From Wuchereria bancrofti (taxonomy: Eukaryota > Nematoda > Chromadorea > Rhabditida > Onchocercidae), in NCBI GenBank assembly GCA_005281725.1, contig SSBO01000011.1, forward strand, positions 749,738-813,737: a DNA stretch of 64,000 nt, written 5' to 3'. Positions within the stretch are counted from its first letter, which is position 1, and every line of letters begins with the position of its first letter. The notes beneath the pieces are model-generated. The model was given only the letters and a program-made list of their open reading frames with translations. It was not told where the DNA came from and searched no databases. This document shows positions 23,986 to 35,084 of this stretch, piece by piece. The position numbers were made by a program, and so were the translations under genes.

Positions 23986-25124
23986 AAAAAAAAAAAAAAA
24001 TTGAAAAAATTTTGAAGCACCTATGAAAAGTACAATATACCTATTGCTATCATTTATTATGTATAAAAAACTTTTTTTTAAATGAATTTTCTAATGCCTA
24101 AAATTTAATATCAATCATTCTATTAGCTTTTTTGGAGCTAATTATTATCATTTTTATCATATCATTCAATTCTTTTAGGAAAGCAAATTTTATGAAAGTG
24201 TTCAAGAAAATTTGAATGGTTTTTTTACAGTTTTTCTTTTTTTTTTAACTGTAATAGAATGTTAGTTTGTTAATTTGGATTTTTTAAAAAAAATAGCATA
24301 AAAATTCTTTTCTGACTTTTTTCTTTAACTTTTTTAGCTAACTTTTCAATATTAATTACGCATATTTTAGGGTGAAAAAAAAACCATAAATACTTAGTCA
24401 AAATAAAACTGTAAAATTAAAAAAACTAGAAAAAAGTCAAATTAAAAAAGTATTCAGTCAAAAATGAAAGTGTAAAATTAGAAAAAAATACGAAGAAAGG
24501 AGAAGTTCTTTTATTTTAAATAATCATCTTTTATTTTACTTTTAACTTTTGTCATTTTTTTTGTTGACCATTTAAGAATTTTTTTTTGAATATTTAAAAA
24601 AGAAAAATAATTTCATTTTTATATTACCTAAAAATAATTCTCGTTACATTCTTTTATTAGAAAAAAAAAAGAAAATTGGTCAGAAAAAAAGGTAACGAGC
24701 AAATAAATAATCGATAATTATGAAAAGTAAGAAATTACAGAAATATGAAATTATTCGGTCATCTGATATAAAAGAATAAAAAAAAAAGTGAAAACAAAAG
24801 TTAATTTAATGATACAACAATATATTTTTTTAAAAGTTAATTTAATAATACAATAATATATTTTTTCTATTTTTTCAATAAATATTCATTTTGGTCTTCG
24901 GTTTTTTAAATTTTAACTATTTTAATTTTCAAAAAATAAGCACCTAGAAATGATTATATTTATCGATGAATGTACCAACATAATTAATCATTGCTCAAAA
25001 ATAATCTAATCATTCTATTAATGTATTTTAGACAAAGTATTCTTAAACTGCAATTTGACATTATTCAATTGATCAAATAATTCGTATTTAAACATAAAAC
25101 AATAAACAGTGGGTTTTTTTTTTT
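23986..25124. repeat. apparently exact 1.14-kb repeat, right copy
   Basis: Second copy of 22847-23984. It contains only A+T-rich sequence with no recognisable exon. It continues rightwards into unique sequence (aagaaaaattag...). Confidence 0.9.
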
Positions 25125-25258
25125 AAGAAAAATTAGCTAATTTTTAAAAATTTTTTTCAAATATTAAAGAAGAATAAGAGAAAATCCAAAAGAATAAGAA
25201 AAAAAAGAAGCAAAAAATATTTTTTTCTGTAGTAATGAATGATATTTTTACTATAAAA

Positions 25259-25934
25259 CTATTTTACAATATAATCGCAAAGTTATGTTAAAAACATGTC
25301 AAAAGTAAAAGTAAACGGAAGTGTTGTAAATAACTGAGACTAATTCGTTAGGCAGAATTTTTATTTTTCTAAAAATTTAATGTTTACGTTTAGAATACGC
25401 ATTGTGTCAACTGTACTTGATCAATAAACAAAGCAGTGTTGCAACGATACGTGATCACATTTAAGTCTATCAAACGTACGTAAGAAGTAACACCGCAAAA
25501 AACCGTAAGAAATATCGTTCAGTTTTAAAATAACAAAAGCATATTATTATTCATATTAACCATTCATAAGAAGTCTGAAATATTGCACAAAATTTTTACT
25601 ATTTAATTTTGTTTGGAAGATTTTCTTTTTCACTTTATTCTGTTACTTGCGCATCTTCCAATTGTTGCGGACTTGTCGTCTCTTCTTCTTCCCAATCGTA
25701 CTGTTCATCCATCAGTACACTATGTTCTTTCCGTATCTGTATCATCTGAGCATAAGCTTCAGAATTTAAATTTCACTTAAATTGTTGATTACAAAAATCA
25801 CTGTTACATTTGATAATACCTTGCATCAAAACTTTTACTTTGTATCAGAGAAGGTACGGTAAAAGTCAACCAAAGAATAACAACATAAACGACAGGTATC
25901 AGAGAGCGGTACTCTTTAATCTCATCTTGAAATG
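25259..25934. repeat. diverged segmental duplication, copy 2 (contains the functional kinase exon)
   Basis: Partner of 21716-22393. It includes the kinase's terminal exon and its flanks, so it is probably the parent copy. Confidence 0.85.
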
Positions 25935-28900
25935 ATTGTCTTTTTGTTCTTCGAGAAAATGTCTTAATATTGAGCTAAAGAAGTGTCGTAAATTAGCAGT
26001 AAACTAATTAATTACATCAAATCATGAAAGTAAACCTGATCCAGAAGCTTGTATATATCATTGTAATTTGGCTGATCTGCAAAATTCAAGCGATCAATAA
26101 GCGCCATAATAAAGTCATATTGTTTCGGACAATTCATCAGAAATTCTTTTCGTCCTTCTTTTCGCGCCCTCATTTTACCTTGATATGCAATATCACGATC
26201 TAAAATAATATAATTTTGAATTATCTTTTAGTAAAATGACAAGTTTTTTTTTCTCTCTCTCTCTTCTTACTCACTTATTCTATCATATAAGTTCAATTTT
26301 AGTTTTTTTTTTTTTTTTTGAGTAAGGTATTTCTTTTTTTCTTTTGTATACGATTGACATTCTCAAGTGTGAATTATTTCTCAAACAGTAATTTTTTTAA
26401 TTTTTTAATTTTTTTTTTTGAACGAAATTTTTTTCACCTAAAACTTTTTCGAAATCTTCTTGTTAGACTTATAAAAAGAAAGATTATGAAAATGATAATA
26501 ATCATAATTTCTTTTTTTTTTTGTAACTTTTTTTGGCAACCTTTTTTTTTTCAGCTTTTCCTAAAATACAATATAATTTTTTTGGAAAAAAGTATATATT
26601 TTATGAAAGTATGATTCATCCACGTTAACTTGTACAATTTCATTTCATTATTTTTTTATTATTATTTTTTTTAAAAATTCATTGTAACCTTACTTTATCT
26701 TTATAATATTTCGTATATTGAATTAGTGAGATATTTTATAACGTTGTAAAAATTTAAATCATTTTTTATAGTTGACACAATCTTTCAATTTCACGATTCA
26801 TATAATTTAATTTGAGCAAAGATTTTGAAATTTGAGAATTAATGCAAAAGAAATTGTCACTGTGGAATATATTTTAATCTATAAAGTAGACAAATATAAT
26901 CAAATTTTGTACCATCAAAAATGTAGTAATTGATATTAATTAATAAGTAAAATTTACACTACCTAGACTCAAAAATGTAATAATTAATAAGCAAAATTTA
27001 TACTACCTAGACTCAAAAATGTAATAATTAGTAAGCAAAATTTATACTACCTAGACTCAAAAATGTAATAATAAGCAAAATTTATACTACCTAGACTCAA
27101 AAATGTAATAATTAGTAAGCAAAATTTATACTACCTAGACTCAAAAATGTAATAATTAATAAGCAAAATTTATACTACCTAGACTCAAAAATGTAATAAT
27201 TAATAAGTAAGAGTTATTTAGACTCAAAAATATCGTAATTAACAAAAATAAAATTTATACCAGCAACATGTCGCCATGGTAACATACCACAAGTAATTTC
27301 TACCAAACAATAAAACCAAGATTCAAGATCATCTCGTCTTCCCAGATCTTGCTTTTGATGTGCTTTCAATGAACCATATCGAGTGGTACCACGCCAACCA
27401 ATTTCACCTCTTGATTTTAAATGCTTACCATTCTACAATACAAAACAATTATCTTATTAATCAAAAAATTTATTTAACAATAAAAATTCTCTTTTGTTTC
27501 TCTTATTTTTGTTATAAAATAATAATAAATAATTATAAAAACTAAAAATTGTAAAAAATAGAATTATAAAAAAAAGTGAGAATTAACAATTATGAAAGAA
27601 ATATTACTCAAAAAAAGAATCCAGCAAAAAATATAGCAAATCTAAAAAAAAAAGAGAAAAAACTTTCATGCTTATGATTTAAAAGTTTTCATTGTATTTT
27701 ATCATTTAGAATTCATTGCAATCATTCGCAATCAACGTAAAATTTAAAATTGAAATTAATTTTAACAATGTATTTAATGTAAAATTAAATCTTACTTTAT
27801 CAAGATAACGTCGTGCAAGACCAAAATCAAATAAGAAAAATCTTTTATGTTGTTTATTAATTTCCAATCCAACTGCATAATTTCCTGGTTTAATATCACG
27901 TGAAAGAAATGCACAACTGAAAAAGCAAAAGTGGTTGTGTGTATAAAAAAAAAAATTCTAAAATACTTTAAAAAATTTTTTTTTTGAAATATTTTTTTTG
28001 TTTATTTGCTAAAATTGTAAATTTGAAACTTTAAAAATTTGAAATATTTTATCTTTTTTGTTTTTGATTTAAAAAAAAAACAAAGAATTAGATACATTGT
28101 TAACTTTTTTTGTTTATTTGCTAAAATTGTAAATTTGAAATTTAGCTTAAATTAAAAAATTCGCAAAATTTTAAATTAAAAATAAAAAGATAAAATATTT
28201 CAAAGTACACAAAGAATATTTATTGATTACAAAAAGAAAAAAAAATGGACCTTGTTTTTTGTTTCTCCTCAAATAATACAATTAATTAATTATTATTTTA
28301 AATGAGTAAAATTATATGATTGAAAAAAGCAACAACAAAGAATTAGAATTTACTAAAGAAGACTATTAAATTAAAGAAAAAAAACACGTTTTAAAATTAT
28401 TTTTAGAAATCTAAAAAAAGAAAAAAAAAACAAAGAATTAGAATTTACTAAATAAAACTGAGAAATTAAAAATCATTTTTGAAAATTATTTCGAAAAAAC
28501 TAGCATAAACGTTTTTTGACATTTATTAATTTAAGCTAATGTATTATTTTACCTGTGCAATTCTGCATGTATTATTTTACCTGTGCAATTCTTCGATAGC
28601 CTTACAGGTATGTATACCAACACGAACTGCAGAACTAATCGAGAAATGTCGATCAGGTTGCTCATTACGTAATTTGTATAAGTCTTTACCCAGAAGTGTT
28701 ACTACCATAAAAACAAAATCTGGTTTCACTGCACCCTAAAAAAAAAATTGAAAAAAATTGAAAAAAATTGAAAATTAAAAAATAATAATTTGAAATCTAT
28801 TCGTAATTTTTACAACATTTTTATCAAAAACTATTATAATTTCTATTCTATTTCAATAATTGAACAATATATCTTATAGAGAGAGAGAGAGAGAGAAAAA

Positions 28901-30131
28901 GAGGAATAGAAAGAGAGGGAGAGGGCATAAAAAATTATTCTTTTTAAAAATATCTTCCACTAATTAAATTTATTAGCAATACATAAATAAAAAAAAAAAA
29001 AAAATGACAGTCCTTTTAATTCATTGCTCTCTTTCAGTGAAATTATAATCACTTGTATTCTTAAATTTTGTTTCATTTATTTACATAACTGTAAACAATA
29101 ACATCTAATTGCTAAAATTAATTAATTAATTTTGCTTCTTTTAATTTAAAATTTAAATTGAAAATTTGAAAATAAAAACTTACATAATCATGTAATTCAC
29201 AAATATGCTCAGCTCCTCGTTTCAATGCTGTTTTTAGCACAGTAATTTCAATATGAAGCATTGAACTTTTATATTTCTCTGCTTTTAATGCATAACTTCT
29301 AAAAATTGAAATGAATATAATTAAATAAATTAATGTAAAATTTTTTCTTTTACATTTATTCATTCTTCCTTTTTGTCAATATATTTTTGATCAGAATAAA
29401 TTAGATGTTAATTTTTGATTAATTATAATAAAAAGTTTTTAAAGTAAAAAAAGAAAAATTTAATATGCATATGTTGAACATTTAATTTCAAATATATCAT
29501 ATTTGAAATTCAATAATTAATAGCAATAATAATAATAGTGATAAACAAATAAATGAATAATAATGCTATAATTTTAATTCGAAATAATTCAAACCAGATT
29601 TTAAATGATCAAATTATATCAATATTAATCATTTAAACATTATAATATTTGATTAATTATAATAAAAAGTTTTTAAAGTAAAAAAAGAAAAATTTAATAT
29701 GCATATGTTGAACATTTAATTTCAAATATATCATATTTGAAATTCAATAATTAATAGCAATAATAATAATAGTGATAAACAAATAAATGAATAATAATGC
29801 TATAATTTTAATTCGAAATAATTCAAACCAAATTTTAAATGATCAAATTATATCAATATTAAACATTATAATATTTGATTAATTATAATAAAAAGTTTTT
29901 AAAGTAAAAAAAGAAAAATTCATATTTCTAATTTTAACCTTTAATGACTCACTTGCCATTTTGTATCGCATGAAATACCTTTCCATATCCACCCTCACCT
30001 AAAATAGCAATCAAATGATAGGTACGATTTGATGATTTAACAATATCATCAATTTGCGGTAAACGATTTTGATCTTCAAATGTTTGTGATGCGGAAGATG
30101 ACAACGAATGAGTACCATCAAATTCTACCAT
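25635..30131 (-). CDS. CK1-superfamily protein kinase, tau-tubulin-kinase-like
   Basis: Serine/threonine kinase of the TTBK-like group, which is expanded in nematodes. Seven exons (- strand order) join in phase: 30131-29953, 29298-29184, 28735-28581, 27916-27796, 27432-27261, 26199-26036 and 25745-25635, giving 338 residues. Visible: glycine loop GEGGYGKV (about 45-52); ATP-binding Lys in YALKAE (about 65); SMLHIEITVL (helix C, Glu); catalytic loop FLSRDIKPGN, with Asp157 and Asn162 but Ser where most kinases have His; DFGLARRY (about 180); GTTRYGSLKAH and RRDDLESWFYCLVE, the CK1/TTBK version of the APE region; and LPWRHV. The C-terminus is acidic and ends ..AQVTE. By family knowledge many nematode members are germline or sperm enriched; nothing here proves that. 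No clean SL acceptor lies next to the start codon. Introns hold a tandem duplication and a 44-bp satellite. A diverged copy of the last exon lies at 22089-22199. Confidence 0.92.
26940..27232. repeat. 44-bp satellite in a kinase intron
   Basis: About six tandem copies of aaaatttatactacctagac followed by tcaaaaatgtaataatta(a/g)taagc. Units are nearly identical except for one shortened unit (missing aatta near 27070). The array lies between kinase exons 5 and 6. Confidence 0.93.
28540..28593. repeat. 28-bp tandem duplication over a kinase splice donor
   Basis: gtattattttacctgtgcaa (plus ttct) occurs twice in a row. The unit carries the last bases of kinase exon 3 and its GT donor, so the genome holds two copies of the same exon end and donor. 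The copy continuous with the exon body (28581) is the one used in the model. Confidence 0.8.
29414..29920. repeat. ~234-bp tandem duplication in kinase intron 1
   Basis: Two near-identical units start with tttgattaattataataaaa (29414 and 29648). A third partial unit starts at 29874. Differences are few: a deletion of about eight bases near the end of unit 2 and single substitutions. Confidence 0.9.
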
Positions 30132-31063
30132 TTCTTATTAATTTTTCCTTTTAATAATTCTTCTTCTTTTTTTTTTTTTCTTTTTATTAATGACTAAATG
30201 TATGGCCGTTTGAACGGTGATTAATAATAGCAAAAGAATAAACTTTAAGAGCAAATAATCAAATAACAAACTGCTATCAGAAAATAATTTTACAATTTAA
30301 ATAGCAAAAAATTTTTCCATTATAAAAATTTTATTCTTCTTTTTCATAATATGCAAATTTTCCTACATAGATCAATGAAAATAAATAGATGAAATAATTA
30401 TCAATTAATTGTATTTCTTTCTATAAAATTGTATTCCTTCTATAAAAGTTTTTTTTTTCTCTCTTTCTTATCCTCTCTCTCTCTCTTTCGTTCTTTCTCT
30501 CTCTCTCTTTTTGCAATTAATTAAATTTATTATTGTATCATTTAAAAATTTATTTCACAACAAATGTGTAACTTATTGTTAAAGCAATGATACCATAATT
30601 TTAATTTTTCATTAAATTCATGAAATGCAACATTTGCATAATGTTCCCAATTTAGATAAAAGATCGACTAGAGCTGATTGATATGATCGCAAGGAATTAT
30701 TTCAAAGGTATACTCTCTCTCTCCCTGTCTCTCTCTCTCTCTCTCTATCTCCGTATATCTTCGTAATTATGCCAGTGTTAAAAATTAATTGGAATTCAAT
30801 TAATCAGAGATTCATTTTCATTTATTTTTGTCCGTAATTTTTCATTTCGAGAAGTTTACAATATTTGTAGCTCTCTAAAATTTTATTTTTACTTTTATTA
30901 AAGCTTAAGGTTTGCTACATTTCCTTCTATGCTATTGTATTTTTGTAAGTATAGATTGAGATAACTTTCATCATTAAGTTGGTTCATAGATATAAATAAA
31001 TCCTCTTTCCTTTCATTCTTTTCGTTTGCTTCAGCTCTTTTGCGCCTCGACAAATAAGAAGTC

Positions 31064-31182
31064 ATGCAGAGAGCGCCTTATCTTGCAATGCTAATTGATA
31101 ATGCTGTTTTGGCTAGTTATTACTTCCTCCTTTCTCAGTGTTCAGCTCAAGTGAAAATTTACGTTAGTGCACGTGGCAGTAC
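31064..31182 (+). other. possible upstream/alternative first exon of seipin
   Basis: Directly behind a good acceptor (gtttgcttcag) is an ATG-started open frame (MQRAPYLAMLIDNAVLASYY...). It can end at a GTACGT donor (31178) or a GTTTAT donor (31182). The second leaves phase 2 and could splice straight to seipin exon 2 at 32057, replacing the membrane-spanning first exon. It could equally be a 5' untranslated exon or chance. Confidence 0.3.
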
Positions 31183-31196
31183 GTTTATCAATTATT

Positions 31197-31430
31197 AATT
31201 TTTATTACTATTAATACTTGTCATTATTTACTTATTATTATCTATTATTACTATTATTATTATTTATTATTATTATTATTATTGCTATTATTATTTATTG
31301 TTATTATTAATTATTATTAATTATCGTTATTAATTACTATTATCACTATTATTATTATCAGTGTTATAATTAATGATCATTACTAATTAATGACGGTAAT
31401 AATTGTTGTCAATTATTATTGATTATTCAT
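31197..31430. repeat. ATT-rich degenerate microsatellite
   Basis: A long run of ttattatta and attaatta variants with occasional C/G substitutions, upstream of seipin. Confidence 0.85.
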
Positions 31431-31647
31431 TGCTGTAGAATTAATTTTAATCGTTGAAGGGTAGTGGGTACGCTAACACAGAATGCCGGCGAAACATGAT
31501 TTTTCGTATAACATATTTTTGCACTGAATTCATCCAAGTCTTTTGACACTGTGCTTGGAGTTTTCTCAAGATTGTCCCAATCCGATGCAGTCATTCGGTT
31601 GCTTAACTGATTTTTTTTAATCTGAGTACAATTGAAGGAATAGATGA

Positions 31648-33686
31648 ATGCTTGTGGTGAAAAAAATCAGTTCATGGATACGTGATAGGTTAACAATTTA
31701 TCACATTATCACTGCAATATTGCAATTGTTTGGTGCTTTTGTTGTAGCTGTTATTTCGCCTTTTCTTCTCAGGTTACTATTTGCAGGATTTTGAAGCATA
31801 TAAATACATTCTATTTTGTTTTGTTTTTTTTTATTGTCTTTTTTTGTTTGAATTTGATAATTTTTTGTTTTGTCTTTTTTATATTATTTGTTACTATTAA
31901 ACTAAAACTATTGGTGTTACTAATGGTGTTAATTTTTATATCTTTCATATTGCTGTTACTTTGATATTATCAAGTTTAATTAGTTCTAGTTTAAGTAAAT
32001 TTGAGTTTATGCAAGAATGAGAAACATTAAACAGTTTTTATTGTAAATATTTTCAGACAACTTTTGCTTCCTTCATTAGTGGAATATACGGTACCATTGC
32101 ATTTCAATTTTGAGACATGTCGTGAACAACTTGCTGGTGTTTGTTCATTTCCGACTGCTGTGGTTGATTTCTCGATGGTAAGCCTTTCTTCTGCACAATT
32201 CAAAAGAAGTAATTGTCGGAAGACCGTTATATCAGCAGTAGAAGAGAAGATAATGGCCAAAATTGAAATAACCCATTTTATTATTTACAGGAAAACCTGA
32301 AATTATCACCGGGAGAAAATTATGAAATTAGCGTTGAAATTATTCTATCAGAATCAACGATCGCCTCAAATGTTGGCATTTTTCAAGCTGTTGTTGAGTT
32401 GGTGGACCCACTGAATATGAAAAGGACATTTCGGAAGTCGTGCTTTGTGAATAGACATCATAGTTTGATATATCGCATAGTTGAAGGATGGTGGAATTTG
32501 GTTAGTCATTTGTTGGATAAAGCTCATAAATTATCTCTTTCCTTCTAACCATTAAAATCTTTTAAAATATTTTATCATTATCATTAATCAAGTATTCTGA
32601 GGCTACAACATCAGTGTTATTTGCAAAATTAGGATCAGTTCTTCATTTTTCATTGATTCTTTAGTCACTTATTATTGAATAGTTGCTCATATAGTTGAAA
32701 TTAAATGTGTTTAAAGTTGAATAAATAGAATTAGAATTCAATTAAAATTCCCAGTGAAAGTTACGGATCAGTTTTCAGTTAGCAGCACGAGCATAAACTG
32801 ATGCTTACGTTGCATTAATCTTAAATAAAAAAATTATCTGAAGCGAATATTATTTCTGTTTGAATGAATATGTTGTTTCTGCCAGAAAATCTCTCTGGGA
32901 TTCTAAGAAATCATATTTGCTAATAGAAATAGAAATAGACAAAAAGCAGCCATCAAAAATAAGTTTTGTCTTTACTAACATTTATATGTACTAATATACA
33001 CATTTCATACATGATTATCAGTAACTCCTTTAAACTTAAGCTTCAACTTCAGGGAAATAGATTTCAAAAAAGGCGAATATCTAATACTGCATAGTTTTCA
33101 GATATTAAAGGAAGCAATAAATTAAGGTATTTTATAAAGATCTAATGGACTATAATTTCTTTCAGGCATGCCAAACACTATTCTTTCCTGTTTATTTCCT
33201 TGGATTGTTGACTATGTCAGATAATCGTAAATTAGAAGTCTCATTCACCAATCATTTGGTTGACAGTGATCTAGAAAACACCGCATTACTTTATGTACAA
33301 CTTCAAAATCGCTTTATTGAGGTATTCCTTAATGTACTGTAAAACATAAAAGAACGATGAATTCGAAGTATTTTTTGAGTATTCGAATCTTTCTTCACGA
33401 ATATTCAACAATTGCATTTCAGGTGGAATCAGGGAAACTCTCATTCAGGATTCGTTTTGGTTTATTACGTGTCTTTCTTCACGATTATCCAATAATTTCT
33501 TCCTTACTGATCATCATCTTTGTATATTTAATGTGCCTAACGGGAATTGCTCTTTATTGGTTGCTGCAGGCTCTTTTTGGTTTTTTCGCATATTCTAACT
33601 TAAGCAGCATTGTCCCAGTGGACGAGACAAACAGATTATTTGTCCAGCCGGAAGTGTACACTGAAAGAGCACCATCTAAGGTTTAA
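31648..33686 (+). CDS. seip-1: seipin (BSCL2 family)
   Basis: ER-membrane protein that forms ring oligomers at ER-lipid droplet contacts and directs droplet formation. Five exons join in phase: 31648-31772, 32057-32177, 32291-32500, 33166-33321 and 33423-33686, giving about 291 residues. The first exon encodes a short basic cytosolic tail, then a transmembrane helix (ILQLFGAFVVAVISPFLL). The lumenal domain has the family landmarks VPLHFNFETC, VCSFPTAVVDFS, GENYEISVEI and MSDNRKLEVSFTNHLVD. The second membrane helix (ISSLLIIIFVYLMCLTGIAL) lies in exon 5 and a short cytosolic tail follows. An ATG four bases upstream in another frame makes a short overlapping uORF. The model stops at TAA 33684-33686, but GTTTAA also offers a donor. 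In-phase splicing to 33802 (14 more residues) or 33958 (a basic tail ending ..RRKRSKEMKQ) is possible. The next two + strand genes also encode ER-membrane proteins. Confidence 0.88.
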
Positions 33687-35084
33687 ACTAATTTATACTT
33701 CATCAAGAATACTACTTGTTCATGGCATTTAAGTGTTTACAAAAATTATTTAGTACTTTTAAACTGATATTAAAATCTTTGGATTGCTGATGAGGATTCA
33801 GGATCAATTTTCTCTACAACACATTCAGCAGCTTTTATGTGCTTGAGAATATCAAATCACAGTAGCTTTGCCAAAATTCATCCTAGTTCAAGGAAAATAT
33901 GAATTAGGAAGTAAACGGTTGATATTATTCAGTTTTGCATATCAAAATCCTTCAAAGGATGATTACTTTTTCAAGCATCACTTAGAGTTGAAGGAGCTGA
34001 AAAGACCAGAAATAGCCGATGATGTGACATTCCTCACTTGGAATGATTTAAGAAGAAGTTCAAATAAAACTTCAGAAAGTTCTCTGCATCGACGGAAACG
34101 AAGCAAAGAAATGAAGCAATGATTCAAAAATCCTCTACGAGTATCCATACCTTCTAAAAGGTTGCTCCTCACTGGACTTTATTACTTTTTTCTGAATATT
34201 TAAACTACTTCTATGTTTTTCAACTCAATTTCATGATTTCATGACAGATTTTATTATATTTTCTTCAACTTGAGAAGACGGAAGACAGTTGTCATTTTTT
34301 AAAAGCTCCTGTCTGCTGTCATCTCGTTATTCTAATTTTTCAAAAATTTCAGGATAATCAAACATAGCTATTTCTCTTTTCATCATTTCAATACCATACT
34401 TTATAGTGCTTTAATTCTGAACATTTTTAAATACCTTGCACGATTTAATTGATTTAAATTGTTGCTAAAAATCCTTCCGCCTAATCACTGTCATAACTTT
34501 TAATAGTTCAAACACAACTCTCATTAAAATGATGTAATAGCAATACTGTATACTCTAATTAAACTATCATTATTACAAAACTCTCTTTGAATGTGAAATG
34601 ACATTGTTATTGTTTGTAAATTGCGCTAATTAATGTTTGCAATAAATTTGCGTTTCAATTTTCGCTACAGTGCTGAAGTGTAGACGTGACGTTTTCACAT
34701 AGGGCCGCTAAAAATATGACGTGGGTTCTATTGAAGGATGCAGAAAGTTGCATGGAAGTCCAAGTTAGAAGTGTTATTTGGCTCAATTTATGGTGCTGTA
34801 AAATGCATGGTAGCAGAGTTTTATCGAAATAACAATATATATGCCACCAGATTAGATAAATTGTAAATCATTTGTTTTCATATAAATTAGCTTAATTAGC
34901 TCAATGCTTATTAGATGCATAGTTGATTAATTGGTGTGTACGAATTTTAGCAGAGAAAATTTTTTTCTTTTTTTTTTTTCTTTTGACTATTTTATCTCGG
35001 CATTCCTTTGTATAGTTTCTTCCAAATTCTATGAGAATCATCGGTTTGGTTATGTGTTATTGCAATTTTCAGGTATGACATAAA
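33687..35084. other. seipin-JKAMP intergenic region
   Basis: About 1.4 kb. The left 440 bp holds an open stretch (33847-34122) that may be an alternative seipin 3' exon. The rest shows no exon. A trans-splice-like acceptor (attttcag) ends at 35072. Confidence 0.55.
35075..35083 (+). promoter_or_regulatory. minimal upstream ORF (ATG ACA TAA) before JKAMP
   Basis: Two bases after the likely leader acceptor a two-codon ORF opens and closes just before the main ATG at 35085. If the leader is joined there, this is the first ATG on the mRNA. Confidence 0.35.

Larger units (their letters stand above)
20986..25634. other. duplication-rich intergenic region
   Basis: This separates the P450 and kinase genes, both on the - strand. 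It contains one copy of a diverged duplication (21716-22393), an apparently exact 1.14-kb repeat around an N (22847-25124) and part of the second copy of the diverged duplication. No independent gene was recognised. The one coding-like piece is the duplicated kinase exon at 22089-22199. Confidence 0.7.
30132..31647. other. divergent intergenic region (kinase - / seipin +)
   Basis: This must hold the 5' control regions of two divergent genes. It contains CT tracts (30465-30510 and 30712-30755) and an ATT/TTA-rich microsatellite (about 31197-31430). A possible alternative first exon for seipin lies at 31064-31182. Confidence 0.55.

Noticed and set aside
26318..26614. A 98-codon Phe-rich ORF
   Set aside because: It is low-complexity T-rich intron sequence of the kinase gene, with no start context, splice sites or domain.
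33847..34122. An open frame with a basic end (RRKRSKEMKQ) downstream of seipin
   Set aside because: It has no ATG of its own and no strong acceptor in phase, so it was described as a possible seipin 3' exon and not as a separate gene.
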